Source of the DNA: Acidobacteriota bacterium
GTDB taxonomy: Bacteria; Acidobacteriota; Terriglobia; Bryobacterales; Bryobacteraceae
Length of the DNA: 64,000 nt
Assembly (NCBI GenBank): GCA_026394075.1
Contig: JAPKYX010000087.1
Location: 8,986 to 72,985, forward strand
Reading direction: 5' to 3'
The notes below the pieces were generated by a model. It did no database searches. It was not told where the DNA came from and saw only the letters and a list, made by a program, of their open reading frames with translations. How positions within the stretch are numbered: the first letter of the stretch is position 1; the number at the start of each line of letters is the position of its first letter. Of the stretch, positions 49,294-58,308 are shown in pieces. The position numbers and the translations under genes are program-made.

Positions 49294-50311
49294 CGTAGAC
49301 GAAGTGCAGCACCTTCTTCAGGTCTTCCCAAGCCTCGCGGCGCAGTTCCTTGGACTGGTTCCGCAACAGGTAGGAGGGGTGATAGGTGACCATCACCGGC
49401 ACATCGCGCCACTTGTACCACTGGCCGCGCGCCTTGGTGATGCCTTCCTTCAGATTCAGCAAGGCCTTGGCCGCCGTGCCCCCCAGACAGCAGATGGCGC
49501 GGGGCTTCATGACGGTTAACTGGCGCGACAGAAACTGCCCGCAGATCTCCATTTCGTCCGGCTGCGGCGTGCGGTTTTCCGGCGGGCGGCACTTGACGAC
49601 GTTGCAGATGTAGATATCCGGGCGCGTGATGGCGATGCCTTCTTTGGACGCCGTGTTCTCGATCATCTGCGTCAACAGCTGGCCGGCGCGGCCGACAAAT
49701 GGCAGACCTTGCTGGTCTTCATCGGCACCGGGGCCTTCGCCCACAAAGACGAGCGGCGATTGTTCATTGCCAGAACCAAAGACGATCTTGTTGCGGCCTT
49801 CGCACAAGCGGCAGCGGCGGCAATCGCCGATGTCCTCGCGGATCTTCAGCATCGAATCATCGGCGGGTTCAAGCGGGGGCAAAGTATACAACTCAGGCAT
49901 GGGTTCAGGGGGGCGCGGGAGCACCGGCTCAGGCTGGGGAGCAACGGGAGGTGGCGCGGGCGCCAGAGCCGGAGGGGCGGTCGGACTTTCCTGCTGGACC
50001 GGCTCCGGCACATAGGGTTCAATGGCGGCAATGGCCGGCGGTTCGGTGGCTAACGGTGCAGTGGCCAACGGTTGAGTCGCGAACGGGGCAGTGACGGACT
50101 TTGAGGGCTGGGGGGCGGCCATGGGGGCCACTTGAGCCGGTTGCGGCGCGGGTGGCTCCGCTGCCGCTGCGAGGGGCGCAGAAACAGTTGCCGCCGGCGG
50201 CTCAGCCGCGGGTGCCTCTGCGGATGCTTCTGCCGCCGGGCGGCGGAACAGAAAAGTGAAGCCCAGGTCCTGGTAGAACTCCAGTTGGCGCCGTTTTTCT
50301 TCCGGTGTCAT
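49280..50311 (-). CDS. Uracil-DNA glycosylase (type 4, Fe-S)
   Basis: 343 residues from the ATG at 50311. The C-terminal 200 residues are the enzyme: 'CRRCRLCEGRNKIVFGSGNE', 'VGEGPGADEDQQGLPFVGRAGQLLTQMI' (uracil-binding and catalytic) and 'TYHPSYLLRN'. Cysteines in 'CRRCRLC', 'VVKCRPPENRTP' and 'AICCLGG' would hold a 4Fe-4S cluster. The N-terminal 130 residues are an unusual Pro/Ala-rich, low-complexity extension. It removes uracil from DNA. Neighbours are coaBC and tmk. Confidence 0.92.
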   Translation of the reverse strand: MTPEEKRRQLEFYQDLGFTFLFRRPAAEASAEAPAAEPPAATVSAPLAAAAEPPAPQPAQVAPMAAPQPSKSVTAPFATQPLATAPLATEPPAIAAIEPYVPEPVQQESPTAPPALAPAPPPVAPQPEPVLPRPPEPMPELYTLPPLEPADDSMLKIREDIGDCRRCRLCEGRNKIVFGSGNEQSPLVFVGEGPGADEDQQGLPFVGRAGQLLTQMIENTASKEGIAITRPDIYICNVVKCRPPENRTPQPDEMEICGQFLSRQLTVMKPRAICCLGGTAAKALLNLKEGITKARGQWYKWRDVPVMVTYHPSYLLRNQSKELRREAWEDLKKVLHFVYDEAQ

Positions 50312-50336
50312 CTCACTCGCTCCGTGATGGGCCCTT

Positions 50337-51554
50337 TCACGCCGCCCCGTGCAACGCCAGCCGCAACCGGAGGGCGTGATCAAAAATGACGTCGGCAATG
50401 GCGCGTTTGGCCGCCGCCGGCACTTCCACGGTTTCGCCGGTGCTCATCACCAGCGTCACTTCGTTCATGTCGGATTCAAAGCCGGTGGAGGTGGAGTTCA
50501 CCAGATTGCCCACCACCATGTCGCAGTGCTTGGTTTCCAGCTTCCGCCGCGCCTCGGCGACCAGGTTCTGGGTTTCGGCGGCGAAACCGATCAGCAGCCG
50601 GTCCCCTTTGCGACGTCCGGCTTCGGCCAGGATGTCGGGCGTCGGGTCCAGGTTCAGGCTCAACCGCAGAGCGCTCTTTTTCACCTTCTGGTCCGGTACG
50701 TCCACGACGTGATAGTCCGCGACCGCCGCCGCTTTGATGATGATGGACGCTTTGTCCAGCTGTGCCATCACGGCCTCGCGCATTTGCTGGGCCGTGCGCA
50801 CGTGCAGCATCTCGACACCCGCGGGCTCCTCAATGTGCACCGGGCCGGTGATCAGCACGACGCGAGCTCCGCGATCGCGAGCCGCCTCGGCCAGCGCGTA
50901 GCCCATCTTGCCGCTGGACCGGTTGGTGATGTAGCGTACGGGGTCCAGGGGCTCCTGGGTGGGGCCGGCGGTGATGAGGACGGTTTCGCCCTCAAGGTCA
51001 TGCCGCGGATGCGCCACAGCGTCCACGAAGGCGGCAATCTGATCCGGCTCCGCCAGCCGTCCCGGGCCGGTGGTGCCACAGGCCAGCAGGCCGGAATCGG
51101 GCGCAATCAGGTGATGACCCGGGCGCTGCCGCAAGACGCCCACGTTGGCCTGGGTGGCGGGGTGCTGCCACATGTTCGAGTTCATAGCCGGAGCCAGAAC
51201 GACGGGGCCGGTGAAGGCCAAGTAGGTGGTCGAAAGAAAGTCCGGCGCGAGGCCATGGGCGAACTTGGCCAGCAGATCCGCAGTAGCCGGGGCCACCAGC
51301 AAGAGATCATTTTCCTGGGCGACGCCAATGTGTTCAACGGAGCTGGAGAGAGTCGCCTCGGGCGAGGCTTCAGAGAAGAGGCCGGTGATCACCTTTTGGC
51401 CAGTTAAGGCCGCAAAAGTGAGGGGCTGGATGAACTGTTGCGCACTCTCGGTGAGGATTACCTGGACGGTGTGGCCGCGCTCCATGAGCCTGCGGGCCAC
51501 TTCCGCCGCCTTGTAGGCGGCAATGCCTCCGCCAACACCGAGAGCGATCTTCAT
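50337..51554 (-). CDS. coaBC: Bifunctional phosphopantothenoylcysteine decarboxylase/phosphopantothenate-cysteine ligase
   Basis: 405 residues. The N-terminal flavoprotein (CoaC) half has 'ALGVGGGIAAYKAAEVAR', 'APAMNSNMW' and the active-site Cys in 'GLLACGTTGPGRL'. The C-terminal CoaB ligase half begins 'VLITAGPTQEPLDPVRYITNRSSGKMGYALAEAA'. Together they convert 4'-phosphopantothenate to 4'-phosphopantetheine in coenzyme A synthesis. It follows rpoZ, the classic rpoZ-coaBC order. Confidence 0.95.
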   Translation of the reverse strand: MKIALGVGGGIAAYKAAEVARRLMERGHTVQVILTESAQQFIQPLTFAALTGQKVITGLFSEASPEATLSSSVEHIGVAQENDLLLVAPATADLLAKFAHGLAPDFLSTTYLAFTGPVVLAPAMNSNMWQHPATQANVGVLRQRPGHHLIAPDSGLLACGTTGPGRLAEPDQIAAFVDAVAHPRHDLEGETVLITAGPTQEPLDPVRYITNRSSGKMGYALAEAARDRGARVVLITGPVHIEEPAGVEMLHVRTAQQMREAVMAQLDKASIIIKAAAVADYHVVDVPDQKVKKSALRLSLNLDPTPDILAEAGRRKGDRLLIGFAAETQNLVAEARRKLETKHCDMVVGNLVNSTSTGFESDMNEVTLVMSTGETVEVPAAAKRAIADVIFDHALRLRLALHGAA

Positions 51555-51589
51555 GAATCGAGCTTACTCAAGCTGGACGGAGCCAGCGT

Positions 51590-51820
51590 CTAGACGACTT
51601 CGGCGGGACGGTCGCGGTTGGAATCTTCGTACTTCACCAAGCCGCGGCGCACTTCTTCCATCGAGGCGATGGTGGGCTTCTTCAGCGTGGTCGGCAGGAA
51701 GCTGCGGGCGCCCGCTTGCAACTGGCGCGCGCGCTTGGCGGCGACGATGATGAAGCGATAGGTGCTGGATTCCGGGTCATCCGGAATCGTGTTCAACGCA
51801 TTAGGGCGCAAGTCAGACAT
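51590..51820 (-). CDS. rpoZ: RNA polymerase omega subunit
   Basis: 76 residues. 'STYRFIIVAAKRARQLQAGARSFL' is the Rpb6/omega core helix (A-x-R-A-R-Q-L-x-x-G). 'KKPTIASMEEVRRGLVKYE' is the conserved end. It stabilises the beta' subunit during polymerase assembly. It lies between gmk and coaBC, the standard neighbourhood. Confidence 0.93.
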   Translation of the reverse strand: MSDLRPNALNTIPDDPESSTYRFIIVAAKRARQLQAGARSFLPTTLKKPTIASMEEVRRGLVKYEDSNRDRPAEVV

Positions 51821-51862
51821 TTCTTCAAACTCCTCAAACCAATACCGCGGTCAACCAAAACA

Positions 51863-52471
51863 CTATCGGTCGAACGTGGCCAGAATCGGGCCAATCCGTT
51901 CTTCCATCCGGATCCGGCGAACGCGTTCTGCGGCGACGATCGCCTGCAGGTTGCGCACCGAATCCTCTACCTGATCATTCACCAACACGTAGTCGTAGTC
52001 GGCGTAGTTGCGGATCTCATTGGCCGCTTCCAGCAGCCGCCGCTCAATCACCGCTTCGGAATCTTCCGAACGGGCCCGCAACCGCTTTTCGAGGATCTCC
52101 CGGGAAGGTGCCAGGATAAAAATCGAAACCGCGTACGGTATCCGCTGCTTTAATTGTCGCGCACCCTGCACATCAATGTCGAGAACCAGATCGTGCCGTT
52201 GGGCTTGGGCCTGTTCGAGGCTGCTGATGTGGGTGCCGTAGTAGTTGCCGAAAACTTCGGCCCATTCCAAAAACTCATTCTTGGCGTTGCGGGCCTGGAA
52301 ATCGTCGCGCCCAATGTAGTGATAGCTTTCGCCATCCTTCTCATTGCCGCGCGGGGCCCGCGTGGTGTAGGAAATCGAGAAATCAAGCCGGGGGTCTTCC
52401 GCGAGCAGGCGGTTCACCAAAGTGGATTTGCCGGAGCCCGACGGCGCCGAGACGATGAAGACATTGGTCAT
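51863..52471 (-). CDS. gmk: Guanylate kinase
   Basis: 202 residues. P-loop 'VSAPSGSGKSTLVNRLL' and the GMP-binding 'SYTTRAPRGNEKDGESYHYIGRDDF' with 'EFLEWAEVFGNYYGT' are all present. It converts GMP to GDP. The yicC-gmk-rpoZ-coaBC order is widely conserved. Confidence 0.96.
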   Translation of the reverse strand: MTNVFIVSAPSGSGKSTLVNRLLAEDPRLDFSISYTTRAPRGNEKDGESYHYIGRDDFQARNAKNEFLEWAEVFGNYYGTHISSLEQAQAQRHDLVLDIDVQGARQLKQRIPYAVSIFILAPSREILEKRLRARSEDSEAVIERRLLEAANEIRNYADYDYVLVNDQVEDSVRNLQAIVAAERVRRIRMEERIGPILATFDR

Positions 52472-52549
52472 CGGGTAGGTAAAAGTATTATTCCAGAGTC
52501 ATCGACCACAAGATGGTTAAATTTAGGTCCGGCCACCAGATAACTCCCG

Positions 52550-53440
52550 CTATTCGACATTGAGCGACTGTTCCCGGATCTTCTCGATCTCGGCTTTCAG
52601 TGCCAGACCGAGATGCGTCAGCGCCATGCCGGCCTCTCCGGCGTTAGCCGATTTGGCCAGCGTCGTATTGGCTTCGCGATTCAGCTCCTGCAACAGAAAA
52701 TCGAGCTTCTTGCCCATTTCGCCGCCCGCTTCGAGCAGCTTTTTCAGTTCCGCGGTGTGGATGCGCAGGCGAGCGAGCTCTTCGGCAATGTCGGAGCGGT
52801 CCGCCAGCAGCGCGGCTTCCTGCGCCAGCCGCTGCGGGTCCAGTTTCAGCTCCATGTCGGCCAGTTTCTGGTTGACCCGCGTCCGGAGTGCGGTGACGAT
52901 CGCCTCGCGGTGCGGTTCGATTTGATCCACCAGGCTGGCAATCGAGGCTTGGCGGGACTGCATATCGGCGGCCAACTCTGCGCCTTCACGCTGGCGGAAC
53001 TGGTCGAAGACATCGATGGCGGCGTGGAGGGCGTCCACCAGTTGTGCTTCGGTCGCCGCATCGGGTTCACCGATGGCACCGCTGGAATCCGCCAGGATGC
53101 CCGGAAGACGCAGCGCGGCGTTCAGATCAGGCTCGCCGGAGAGGTGATACTCGGCCGCGAGTGCGCGGTAGGAAGCGATGTACGTGTCGAGCAGTTCTCG
53201 ATTGACGGTTGCCGTCGCGGCGGTGCGCGGGCGTTCCACCGAGGCACGCAGTTCGACGTGACCGCGATGGAGACGCTTCTTCAGCACCGCCCGTAGCGCC
53301 GATTCATAGGGCTCCAGCGCGTTGGGCAGGCCGATGTGCAGGTCCAGTGTGCGGTGGTTGACGCTCTTCAGCGAAAACGTCACGTCGCCCAACCCGGTGG
53401 GCCGCTTCAGCCGGGCATAGCCCGTCATCGAACGAGTCAT
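52550..53440 (-). CDS. YicC family endoribonuclease-like protein
   Basis: 296 residues. 'RSMTGYARLKRPTGLGDVTFSLKSVNHRTLDLHIGLP' is the YicC N-terminus. 'EEEL-like' 'IAEELARLRIHTAELKKLLEAGGEMGKKLDFLLQELNREANTTLAKS' is the DUF1732 C-terminal region. Bacterial YicC has been shown to be an endoribonuclease in some species. Its start overlaps the ABC-exporter stop by 4 bases (ATGA). Confidence 0.93.
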   Translation of the reverse strand: MTRSMTGYARLKRPTGLGDVTFSLKSVNHRTLDLHIGLPNALEPYESALRAVLKKRLHRGHVELRASVERPRTAATATVNRELLDTYIASYRALAAEYHLSGEPDLNAALRLPGILADSSGAIGEPDAATEAQLVDALHAAIDVFDQFRQREGAELAADMQSRQASIASLVDQIEPHREAIVTALRTRVNQKLADMELKLDPQRLAQEAALLADRSDIAEELARLRIHTAELKKLLEAGGEMGKKLDFLLQELNREANTTLAKSANAGEAGMALTHLGLALKAEIEKIREQSLNVE

Positions 53441-55245
53441 GATACGTCTGCCTCCAAGTACTGCATTTCGTGCAAGCGCTGGTAGATGCCGCCGCCGGAG
53501 ACCAGCTCTTCGTGCGTGCCCAATTCACTGACCTGCCCGCGGTCGATCACGACGATCTTGTCCGCCCGGCGGATGGTGGACAGGCGATGGGCGATCACGA
53601 TCACGGTGCGGCCTTCGATCAGGTTTGAGAGCGCCCGCTGCACCAGCATCTCGGATTCGGTGTCGAGGTGCGAGGTTGCTTCGTCCAGGATCAAGATCGG
53701 CGCGTTGCGCAGCAGCGCCCGCGCAATCGCCAACCGCTGGCGCTGGCCGCCGGAGAGCTTGGTGCCGCGTTCGCCGATCACCGTTTCGTAGCCTTCGGGA
53801 AGCTGCTCAATAAACTCCGCCGCCAGGGCGTTGCGCGCGGCTTCGCGAACCTCAGCGTCGGTGGCGCTCAGCCGCCCGTAGCGGATGTTGTTGGCGACGG
53901 TCGTGTTAAACAGGAACGTCTCCTGCGCCACGATGCCGATCTGGCCGCGCAATGAATCAAGCGTGTAGTCGCGGATGTCGCGCCCATCGATCGTCAACTG
54001 GCCGCCGGTGATCTCGCGGAAGCGGGGCACCATGTTGGCGGTGGTGGTCTTGCCGCCGCCCGAAGGCCCGACGAGTGCTACCACTTCACCGTTCTTCACT
54101 TCGAGATTTATGCCACGCAGCGTGTCGCTTTCCGAGGTGGGGTAACGGAACCGCACGTCTTGGAAGTGGATGCTGTGGCGGAAGGCGGTCAAGGGCTGCG
54201 CCTGCGGGCTATCGCAGATCTCGTGCTTGGTATCGAGATACTCAAACACCTTCTGCGACGCGCCGGCGGCTTGCTGGAAGATGTTGTGGATGCCGGTGAG
54301 GCGCTTCACCGGCTCATAGAGCATCAGCAGCGCAATCACAAAGCTGGTGAACTCGCCGGCGGTCATCGCGCCGGTCTTGATCTGCGTGCGGGCGTAGGTG
54401 AGCAGGCCGATGATGGTGAGCGCGCCGAAGAACTCGATCAAGGGCGAGGCCAGTGCTTGCTGGGCCACGTAGCGCAGGTTCGAGATGCGCAGGCGCCGCG
54501 TGGCGGCTTCAAAGCGGATCGCCTCGTGCTGTTCCGCATTGAAGGCCTTCACCACGGGATGCCCGGCCAGGGCCTCTTGCAGCACCTCATTCAATTCAGC
54601 CGCGTCATCCTGAGCGCGGCGCGTCGTGCGGCGCAGCCGCTTGCCGATGCGGGCAGTGGGCACCAGCACGAACGGCAGCACGGTCAACGACACGAAGGCC
54701 AGCTTCCAGTCGTGCTGGAGCAGAACGGTCAATAGGCCGATCGCCGAAAAGGTTTGCCGCAGCCAGTCCGCCAGCATGTGGGAGGAGGCGACCTGGATCT
54801 TTTCGATGTCGTTCATGATGGACGACATCAGTCGGGCGGTCGAGTTCAGTTCAAAGAACTGCGAATCCTGCTTGAGCACGTGGGTAAACACCCGTTGCCG
54901 CAGGTCCATGACGGCACCCAGGCCGACGTAGTTGATCAGGTAGTTGCCGCAGTAATCGCAGACGCCCTTGATCAGGTAGACGGTGGTAATGCCGGCGGCC
55001 ACCATGGTCCAGACATCGTGCATACCGGCCGGGAAGAGATGATTCAAATCAAGGCGCAGGCCGATGGCGGGGAACGTCAGCAATGGCACGGCATCATCGG
55101 CTGTCGAGGGGTTCAGCACCCGGTCAAAGATCGGCCGGATCAGCAACGCGAGTGCCGCTTGCGCCGCGCCCACCAGGGCCATCAGCACGACGGAACCTGC
55201 CAGTGCCGCCCAGTACGGCTTCACATACGCGAGCAGCCGCCTCAT
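53437..55245 (-). CDS. ABC transporter, MsbA-like lipid exporter
   Basis: 602 residues, an ABC half-transporter. About residues 1-320 form the six-helix membrane domain. The nucleotide-binding domain has Walker A 'ALVGPSGGGKTTTANMV', signature 'LSGGQRQRLAIARALL' and Walker B 'ILILDEATSHLD'. Similarity to MsbA and the adjacent glycosyltransferase 9 gene suggest lipid A or lipid-linked saccharide export, though a drug or lipid flippase role is equally possible. It overlaps both neighbours by 4 bases. Confidence 0.9.
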   Translation of the reverse strand: MRRLLAYVKPYWAALAGSVVLMALVGAAQAALALLIRPIFDRVLNPSTADDAVPLLTFPAIGLRLDLNHLFPAGMHDVWTMVAAGITTVYLIKGVCDYCGNYLINYVGLGAVMDLRQRVFTHVLKQDSQFFELNSTARLMSSIMNDIEKIQVASSHMLADWLRQTFSAIGLLTVLLQHDWKLAFVSLTVLPFVLVPTARIGKRLRRTTRRAQDDAAELNEVLQEALAGHPVVKAFNAEQHEAIRFEAATRRLRISNLRYVAQQALASPLIEFFGALTIIGLLTYARTQIKTGAMTAGEFTSFVIALLMLYEPVKRLTGIHNIFQQAAGASQKVFEYLDTKHEICDSPQAQPLTAFRHSIHFQDVRFRYPTSESDTLRGINLEVKNGEVVALVGPSGGGKTTTANMVPRFREITGGQLTIDGRDIRDYTLDSLRGQIGIVAQETFLFNTTVANNIRYGRLSATDAEVREAARNALAAEFIEQLPEGYETVIGERGTKLSGGQRQRLAIARALLRNAPILILDEATSHLDTESEMLVQRALSNLIEGRTVIVIAHRLSTIRRADKIVVIDRGQVSELGTHEELVSGGGIYQRLHEMQYLEADVS

Positions 55246-56144
55246 CCGCGCCCCCCTGCCTGGCGCACAGAAGCGCTCCTCAGATCAGCCACGGCTTCGC
55301 GAACCGCGGCGACCGGGATGGCCGAGAGATCAGTGTTTTTCAGCACGCGAGACTCGGTGCGCCAGGGTGCCCAGACCACTTCATTGGAAGGTCCGAACAA
55401 CACTACTACCGGCAGCCCGAATGCCGCCGCCATGTGCGCGGGGCCGGAATCGTTGCCAATAAACAGCGACGCCCCGGCCAGCAGCCGTTTGGTCTCGTTC
55501 AGTGATCCGGCCACGCAGCGGTACTGCGCGAAAGGAGTGAAGTCATCCGCTGCGGTGCCGATGAAGACGGGCTCCAGATCGAGATTCGCCGCCACTTCCC
55601 GAAAGCGCTCGGCGGGCCACTGCTTTTCCGGTGCCGAGGCGAAGGGATGGATCACGGCGTAGGGCGGCCCAGCCACGGGTGGATCGGCAAAGAGCTTGGC
55701 TCGGGGAATCTCCGTGGGCGGGACGCCCAGCCAGAACATCGCGGAGGCGACATGCTCCGCCGTGTGAACCACGCGGTCTACACCCAGAATCTCCTGCGCC
55801 CGCGGGATGCGGAGGTTGTAGATCCAGCGCAGGGAATAGTGCGCAAAGCCGGCCCGCCAGCGGGCGCCGGACTTTAGCGTCATCAGCGCACTGCGCGTGC
55901 CGCCATGGAGATTGATCGCCAGATCGGGGCGGAAGCGGCGGACATCATCGACAATCTCCAGCCCCGGCACGCCTTCATAAATGGCGCGAAAGGCGGGTTC
56001 GACCACGACGCCCAAGGCGACGCCCGGCTGATGCGCCTGCAGCAGTTGGATGGCGGGCGTCGTGAGCACACAATCGCCCAAGCTCCGCAGCCGGATGAGG
56101 AGAACCCGGAGGTCCGCCTTATTCTTCGATAGTGGCTTTATCAA
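55242..56144 (-). CDS. Glycosyltransferase family 9 (heptosyltransferase-like)
   Basis: 300 residues. 'VLLIRLRSLGDCVLTTPAIQLL' is the GT9 N-terminus. 'LFIGNDSGPAHMAAAFGLPVVVLFGPS' is the donor-binding motif (nucleotide-sugar). It probably adds heptose or another sugar to the lipopolysaccharide core. Start ATG 56144 lies within the 3' end of the Trm112-like gene (26-base overlap). It is translationally coupled to the MsbA-like exporter downstream. Confidence 0.92.
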   Translation of the reverse strand: MIKPLSKNKADLRVLLIRLRSLGDCVLTTPAIQLLQAHQPGVALGVVVEPAFRAIYEGVPGLEIVDDVRRFRPDLAINLHGGTRSALMTLKSGARWRAGFAHYSLRWIYNLRIPRAQEILGVDRVVHTAEHVASAMFWLGVPPTEIPRAKLFADPPVAGPPYAVIHPFASAPEKQWPAERFREVAANLDLEPVFIGTAADDFTPFAQYRCVAGSLNETKRLLAGASLFIGNDSGPAHMAAAFGLPVVVLFGPSNEVVWAPWRTESRVLKNTDLSAIPVAAVREAVADLRSASVRQAGGRG

Positions 56145-56289
56145 TCAACATCACCGGGATGTCGTCTTGGATGGGGTAGACGCGCTTGCAGGCCTGACAC
56201 TTCAAGCCACGTGAATCCGCCAGCAGTTCCAGCGGCTGGTGGCACTGGGGGCAGACAAGCAGGTCGAGGAGTTCTTTACTAATGGCCAT
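56119..56289 (-). CDS. Trm112 family protein
   Basis: 56 residues from the ATG at 56289. Two C-x-x-C pairs ('LVCPQCHQPLELL' and 'LKCQACKRVYPIQDDIPVML') form the Trm112 zinc ribbon. In eukaryotes Trm112 activates methyltransferases; bacterial YcaR-type members often lie beside lipopolysaccharide genes, as here. It is the first gene of the long reverse-strand run. Confidence 0.9.
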   Translation of the reverse strand: MAISKELLDLLVCPQCHQPLELLADSRGLKCQACKRVYPIQDDIPVMLIDKATIEE

Positions 56290-56432
56290 AGCCACTCCTG
56301 AGTGTAACAGCGCTGGACCCGGATTTCTGGCGAGGTGATTCCCGCCGGAACGGGTGGGTTCAATTGTAGACAAAAATCTGATAGTATCGGGCAATGATCC
56401 GTATTTCGAGCGCGATCGGTCAATCCTAGCGC

Positions 56433-57080
56433 ATGTTTCCACCCCGGAACTATCCTCCCCGCGGGCCTCGTCCCCGAATTCGTGAAAATGTTAATGAAGC
56501 GATCCGTGCGCGTGAAGTGCGCGCCGTGTTCCCCGATGGCAGTGTGGCCGTCATGCCGACGCATGAAGCCATCCGCAAAGCCCAGGAACTCGGCCTGGAT
56601 CTGATCTGCGTCTCGCCCACAGCGGAGCCGCCCGTGGCCAAGGCCATGGACTACGGCCAGTGGCAGTACGAGAACAAGAAGAAGCAGAACGAAGCCAAGA
56701 AGAAGCAGCACGTCATCCAGGTGAAGGAACTGAAGTTCCGGCCCAACACCGATGACCATGACTACGACTTCAAGAAGAACCACGCCATCCGCTTCCTGAA
56801 GGAAGGCAACCGCGTCAAAGCGGTGGTGCAGTTCCGTGGCCGCGAAATCGCGCACGTTGATCTGGGCAAGAAGCTGCTGCTTCGCTTTTCAGATGATCTG
56901 AAAGAGCACGGCACCATCGAAGGCCAGCCGAAACTGGAAGGCCGCAACGCCCACCTGATCATCAGTCCGGTGAAGGTGATGGTGCAGAATGCGCCGAAGG
57001 TGAAAGCTGCGCCGCCAGCCGGTGGCGCTCCGAATGCCGGCCCGGCGGGTCCGCCGCCGCAGGCTCCGCCCGCGCAGTAA
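56433..57080 (+). CDS. infC: Translation initiation factor IF-3
   Basis: 215 residues. N-domain ('RENVNEAIRAREVRAVFPDG'), basic linker ('NKKKQNEAKKKQHVIQVKEL') and C-domain ('KEGNRVKAVVQFRGREIAH') are all present. A Pro/Ala/Gly-rich tail of about 35 residues is added. It starts at a plain ATG, unlike the rare codons used for autoregulation in enterobacteria. rpmI and rplT, normal neighbours, are absent downstream. Confidence 0.95.
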   Translation: MFPPRNYPPRGPRPRIRENVNEAIRAREVRAVFPDGSVAVMPTHEAIRKAQELGLDLICVSPTAEPPVAKAMDYGQWQYENKKKQNEAKKKQHVIQVKELKFRPNTDDHDYDFKKNHAIRFLKEGNRVKAVVQFRGREIAHVDLGKKLLLRFSDDLKEHGTIEGQPKLEGRNAHLIISPVKVMVQNAPKVKAAPPAGGAPNAGPAGPPPQAPPAQ

Positions 57081-57120
57081 TGCGGGCGATCCGCCCTAAG
57101 CACTAGCGATCAAGCTCAGA

Positions 57121-57164
57121 CGGCCTGTACGCCCGCCCTATGGTGGATGTGCAGGCCGTTTGCA
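57121..57164 (+). terminator. Candidate terminator after infC
   Basis: ACGGCCTGTAC (57121-57131) pairs with GTGCAGGCCGT (57150-57160) with one G-T pair. TTTGCATT follows. The loop is 18 bases. Confidence 0.5.
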
Positions 57165-57304
57165 TTCGGGCTGCAGACTCAGGGTCACGCCCGAACGCAA
57201 AAAAACTCCCTCCTGTTTTCATCTACTTATCGCGGGCCGGGTTCAGGACCGCGGTGTCTGCCAGAAATGCTCTTGAAGCGGAGAGCCTTTCCGGGCGACA
57301 CCCT

Positions 57305-57961
57305 ATGACCCAAACCCACACCGTCGACATCACGGCCTTTGCCACTCCGTCCGCGCGCAGTGAAGCGATGCAGACGCAGTTGGCCCAGATCTTTGAGCGC
57401 ATCGACACGCTGCCCGATGTGCAGACCACGCGGAATGAACTGGAGCAGGTGCGCCTGCGCCTGAAGCGCTATCACCTTTCACAACAGGAAGTGATGCGCC
57501 GCGCCTCCGAGACGGCGGACCGGATCGGCAGCCTCACCAGTGAGATCGAACTCGCCTTGGCGCAGGGCACCGAACCCCCGGCACTGGAGCCGCTGCTGAA
57601 AATGGACCTGGAGCATCGCGTCCTGACCCGCGCCAACTTCCGCCTGATCGAGCGGCTGGTGCCGGAGGCCGAGATCGACGAGATGCAGATGACGGCCACC
57701 CACCTGCTATCACGTGCCGCGGCGTTGCGGCAGGAAGCGGCGGGCCGCATTGCGCGCACGGCGCAACTGATGGCCGAGGCGGCGGAGTTTGAGGGCCACA
57801 TCCGGTTCGACCCGGCCCAGACGCTCTCCGGTGCGCTCACCGCCCACGCCGTGGAATTGGAAACTCAGGCCGACAACTACCGCCGCTGGGCGGAAGAACG
57901 CACGCTGAAGCACGACAAAGTGCTCCGCGAACTGGACTCCCTGCAAATGCTGAAAGGTTAA
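57305..57961 (+). CDS. Coiled-coil hypothetical protein
   Basis: 218 residues from the ATG at 57305; the longer frame to 57140 overlaps the terminator. It is almost wholly helical, with heptad-like 'TTRNELEQVRLRLKRYHLSQQEVMRRASETADRIGSLTSEIELAL' (about residues 35-80) and a second long helix to the end. No signal peptide. No family recognised. The next ORF follows after 9 bases and is likely co-transcribed. Confidence 0.7.
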   Translation: MTQTHTVDITAFATPSARSEAMQTQLAQIFERIDTLPDVQTTRNELEQVRLRLKRYHLSQQEVMRRASETADRIGSLTSEIELALAQGTEPPALEPLLKMDLEHRVLTRANFRLIERLVPEAEIDEMQMTATHLLSRAAALRQEAAGRIARTAQLMAEAAEFEGHIRFDPAQTLSGALTAHAVELETQADNYRRWAEERTLKHDKVLRELDSLQMLKG

Positions 57962-57970
57962 GACAACAAC

Positions 57971-58177
57971 ATGGACACTCGATTGAAAATCCGCGAACTC
58001 GTGGCTGGTTTGAGCGAATCGCAACGCGACATCATGACCGAGGAACTGCGCACCGCCGTGGCCGAATCCCGGCCCCGGATGTCGCTGGAAGAGATCACCC
58101 CGGCCCGGGTAAGCGATCCGGAGTTTGCCGCCAAGGTGCGGGCGGAGATCGCCGCCGCGTTGCGCGGGGAGATTTAG
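57971..58177 (+). CDS. Small hypothetical protein
   Basis: 68 residues, acidic and helical: 'LKIRELVAGLSESQRDIMTEEL' and 'SDPEFAAKVRAEIAAAL'. It starts 9 bases after the coiled-coil gene. No family recognised; it may be a partner of that protein. Confidence 0.6.
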   Translation: MDTRLKIRELVAGLSESQRDIMTEELRTAVAESRPRMSLEEITPARVSDPEFAAKVRAEIAAALRGEI

Positions 58178-58308
58178 TGTAGTGCTTCACACAGAGTGAC
58201 TCGTGTGAAGCAAGGTGCAGAGCTCGACCTGGACGGTGTGGTGCTACCGCCGCAAGTAAGCGGGGAGCGCTTTTCCATCGGCCGTACCAGGGTCTCGCTT
58301 TGAGGGCA

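Noticed and set aside
57140-57304. N-terminal extension of the coiled-coil protein
   Set aside because: It begins inside the infC terminator hairpin and its composition differs from the helical body.
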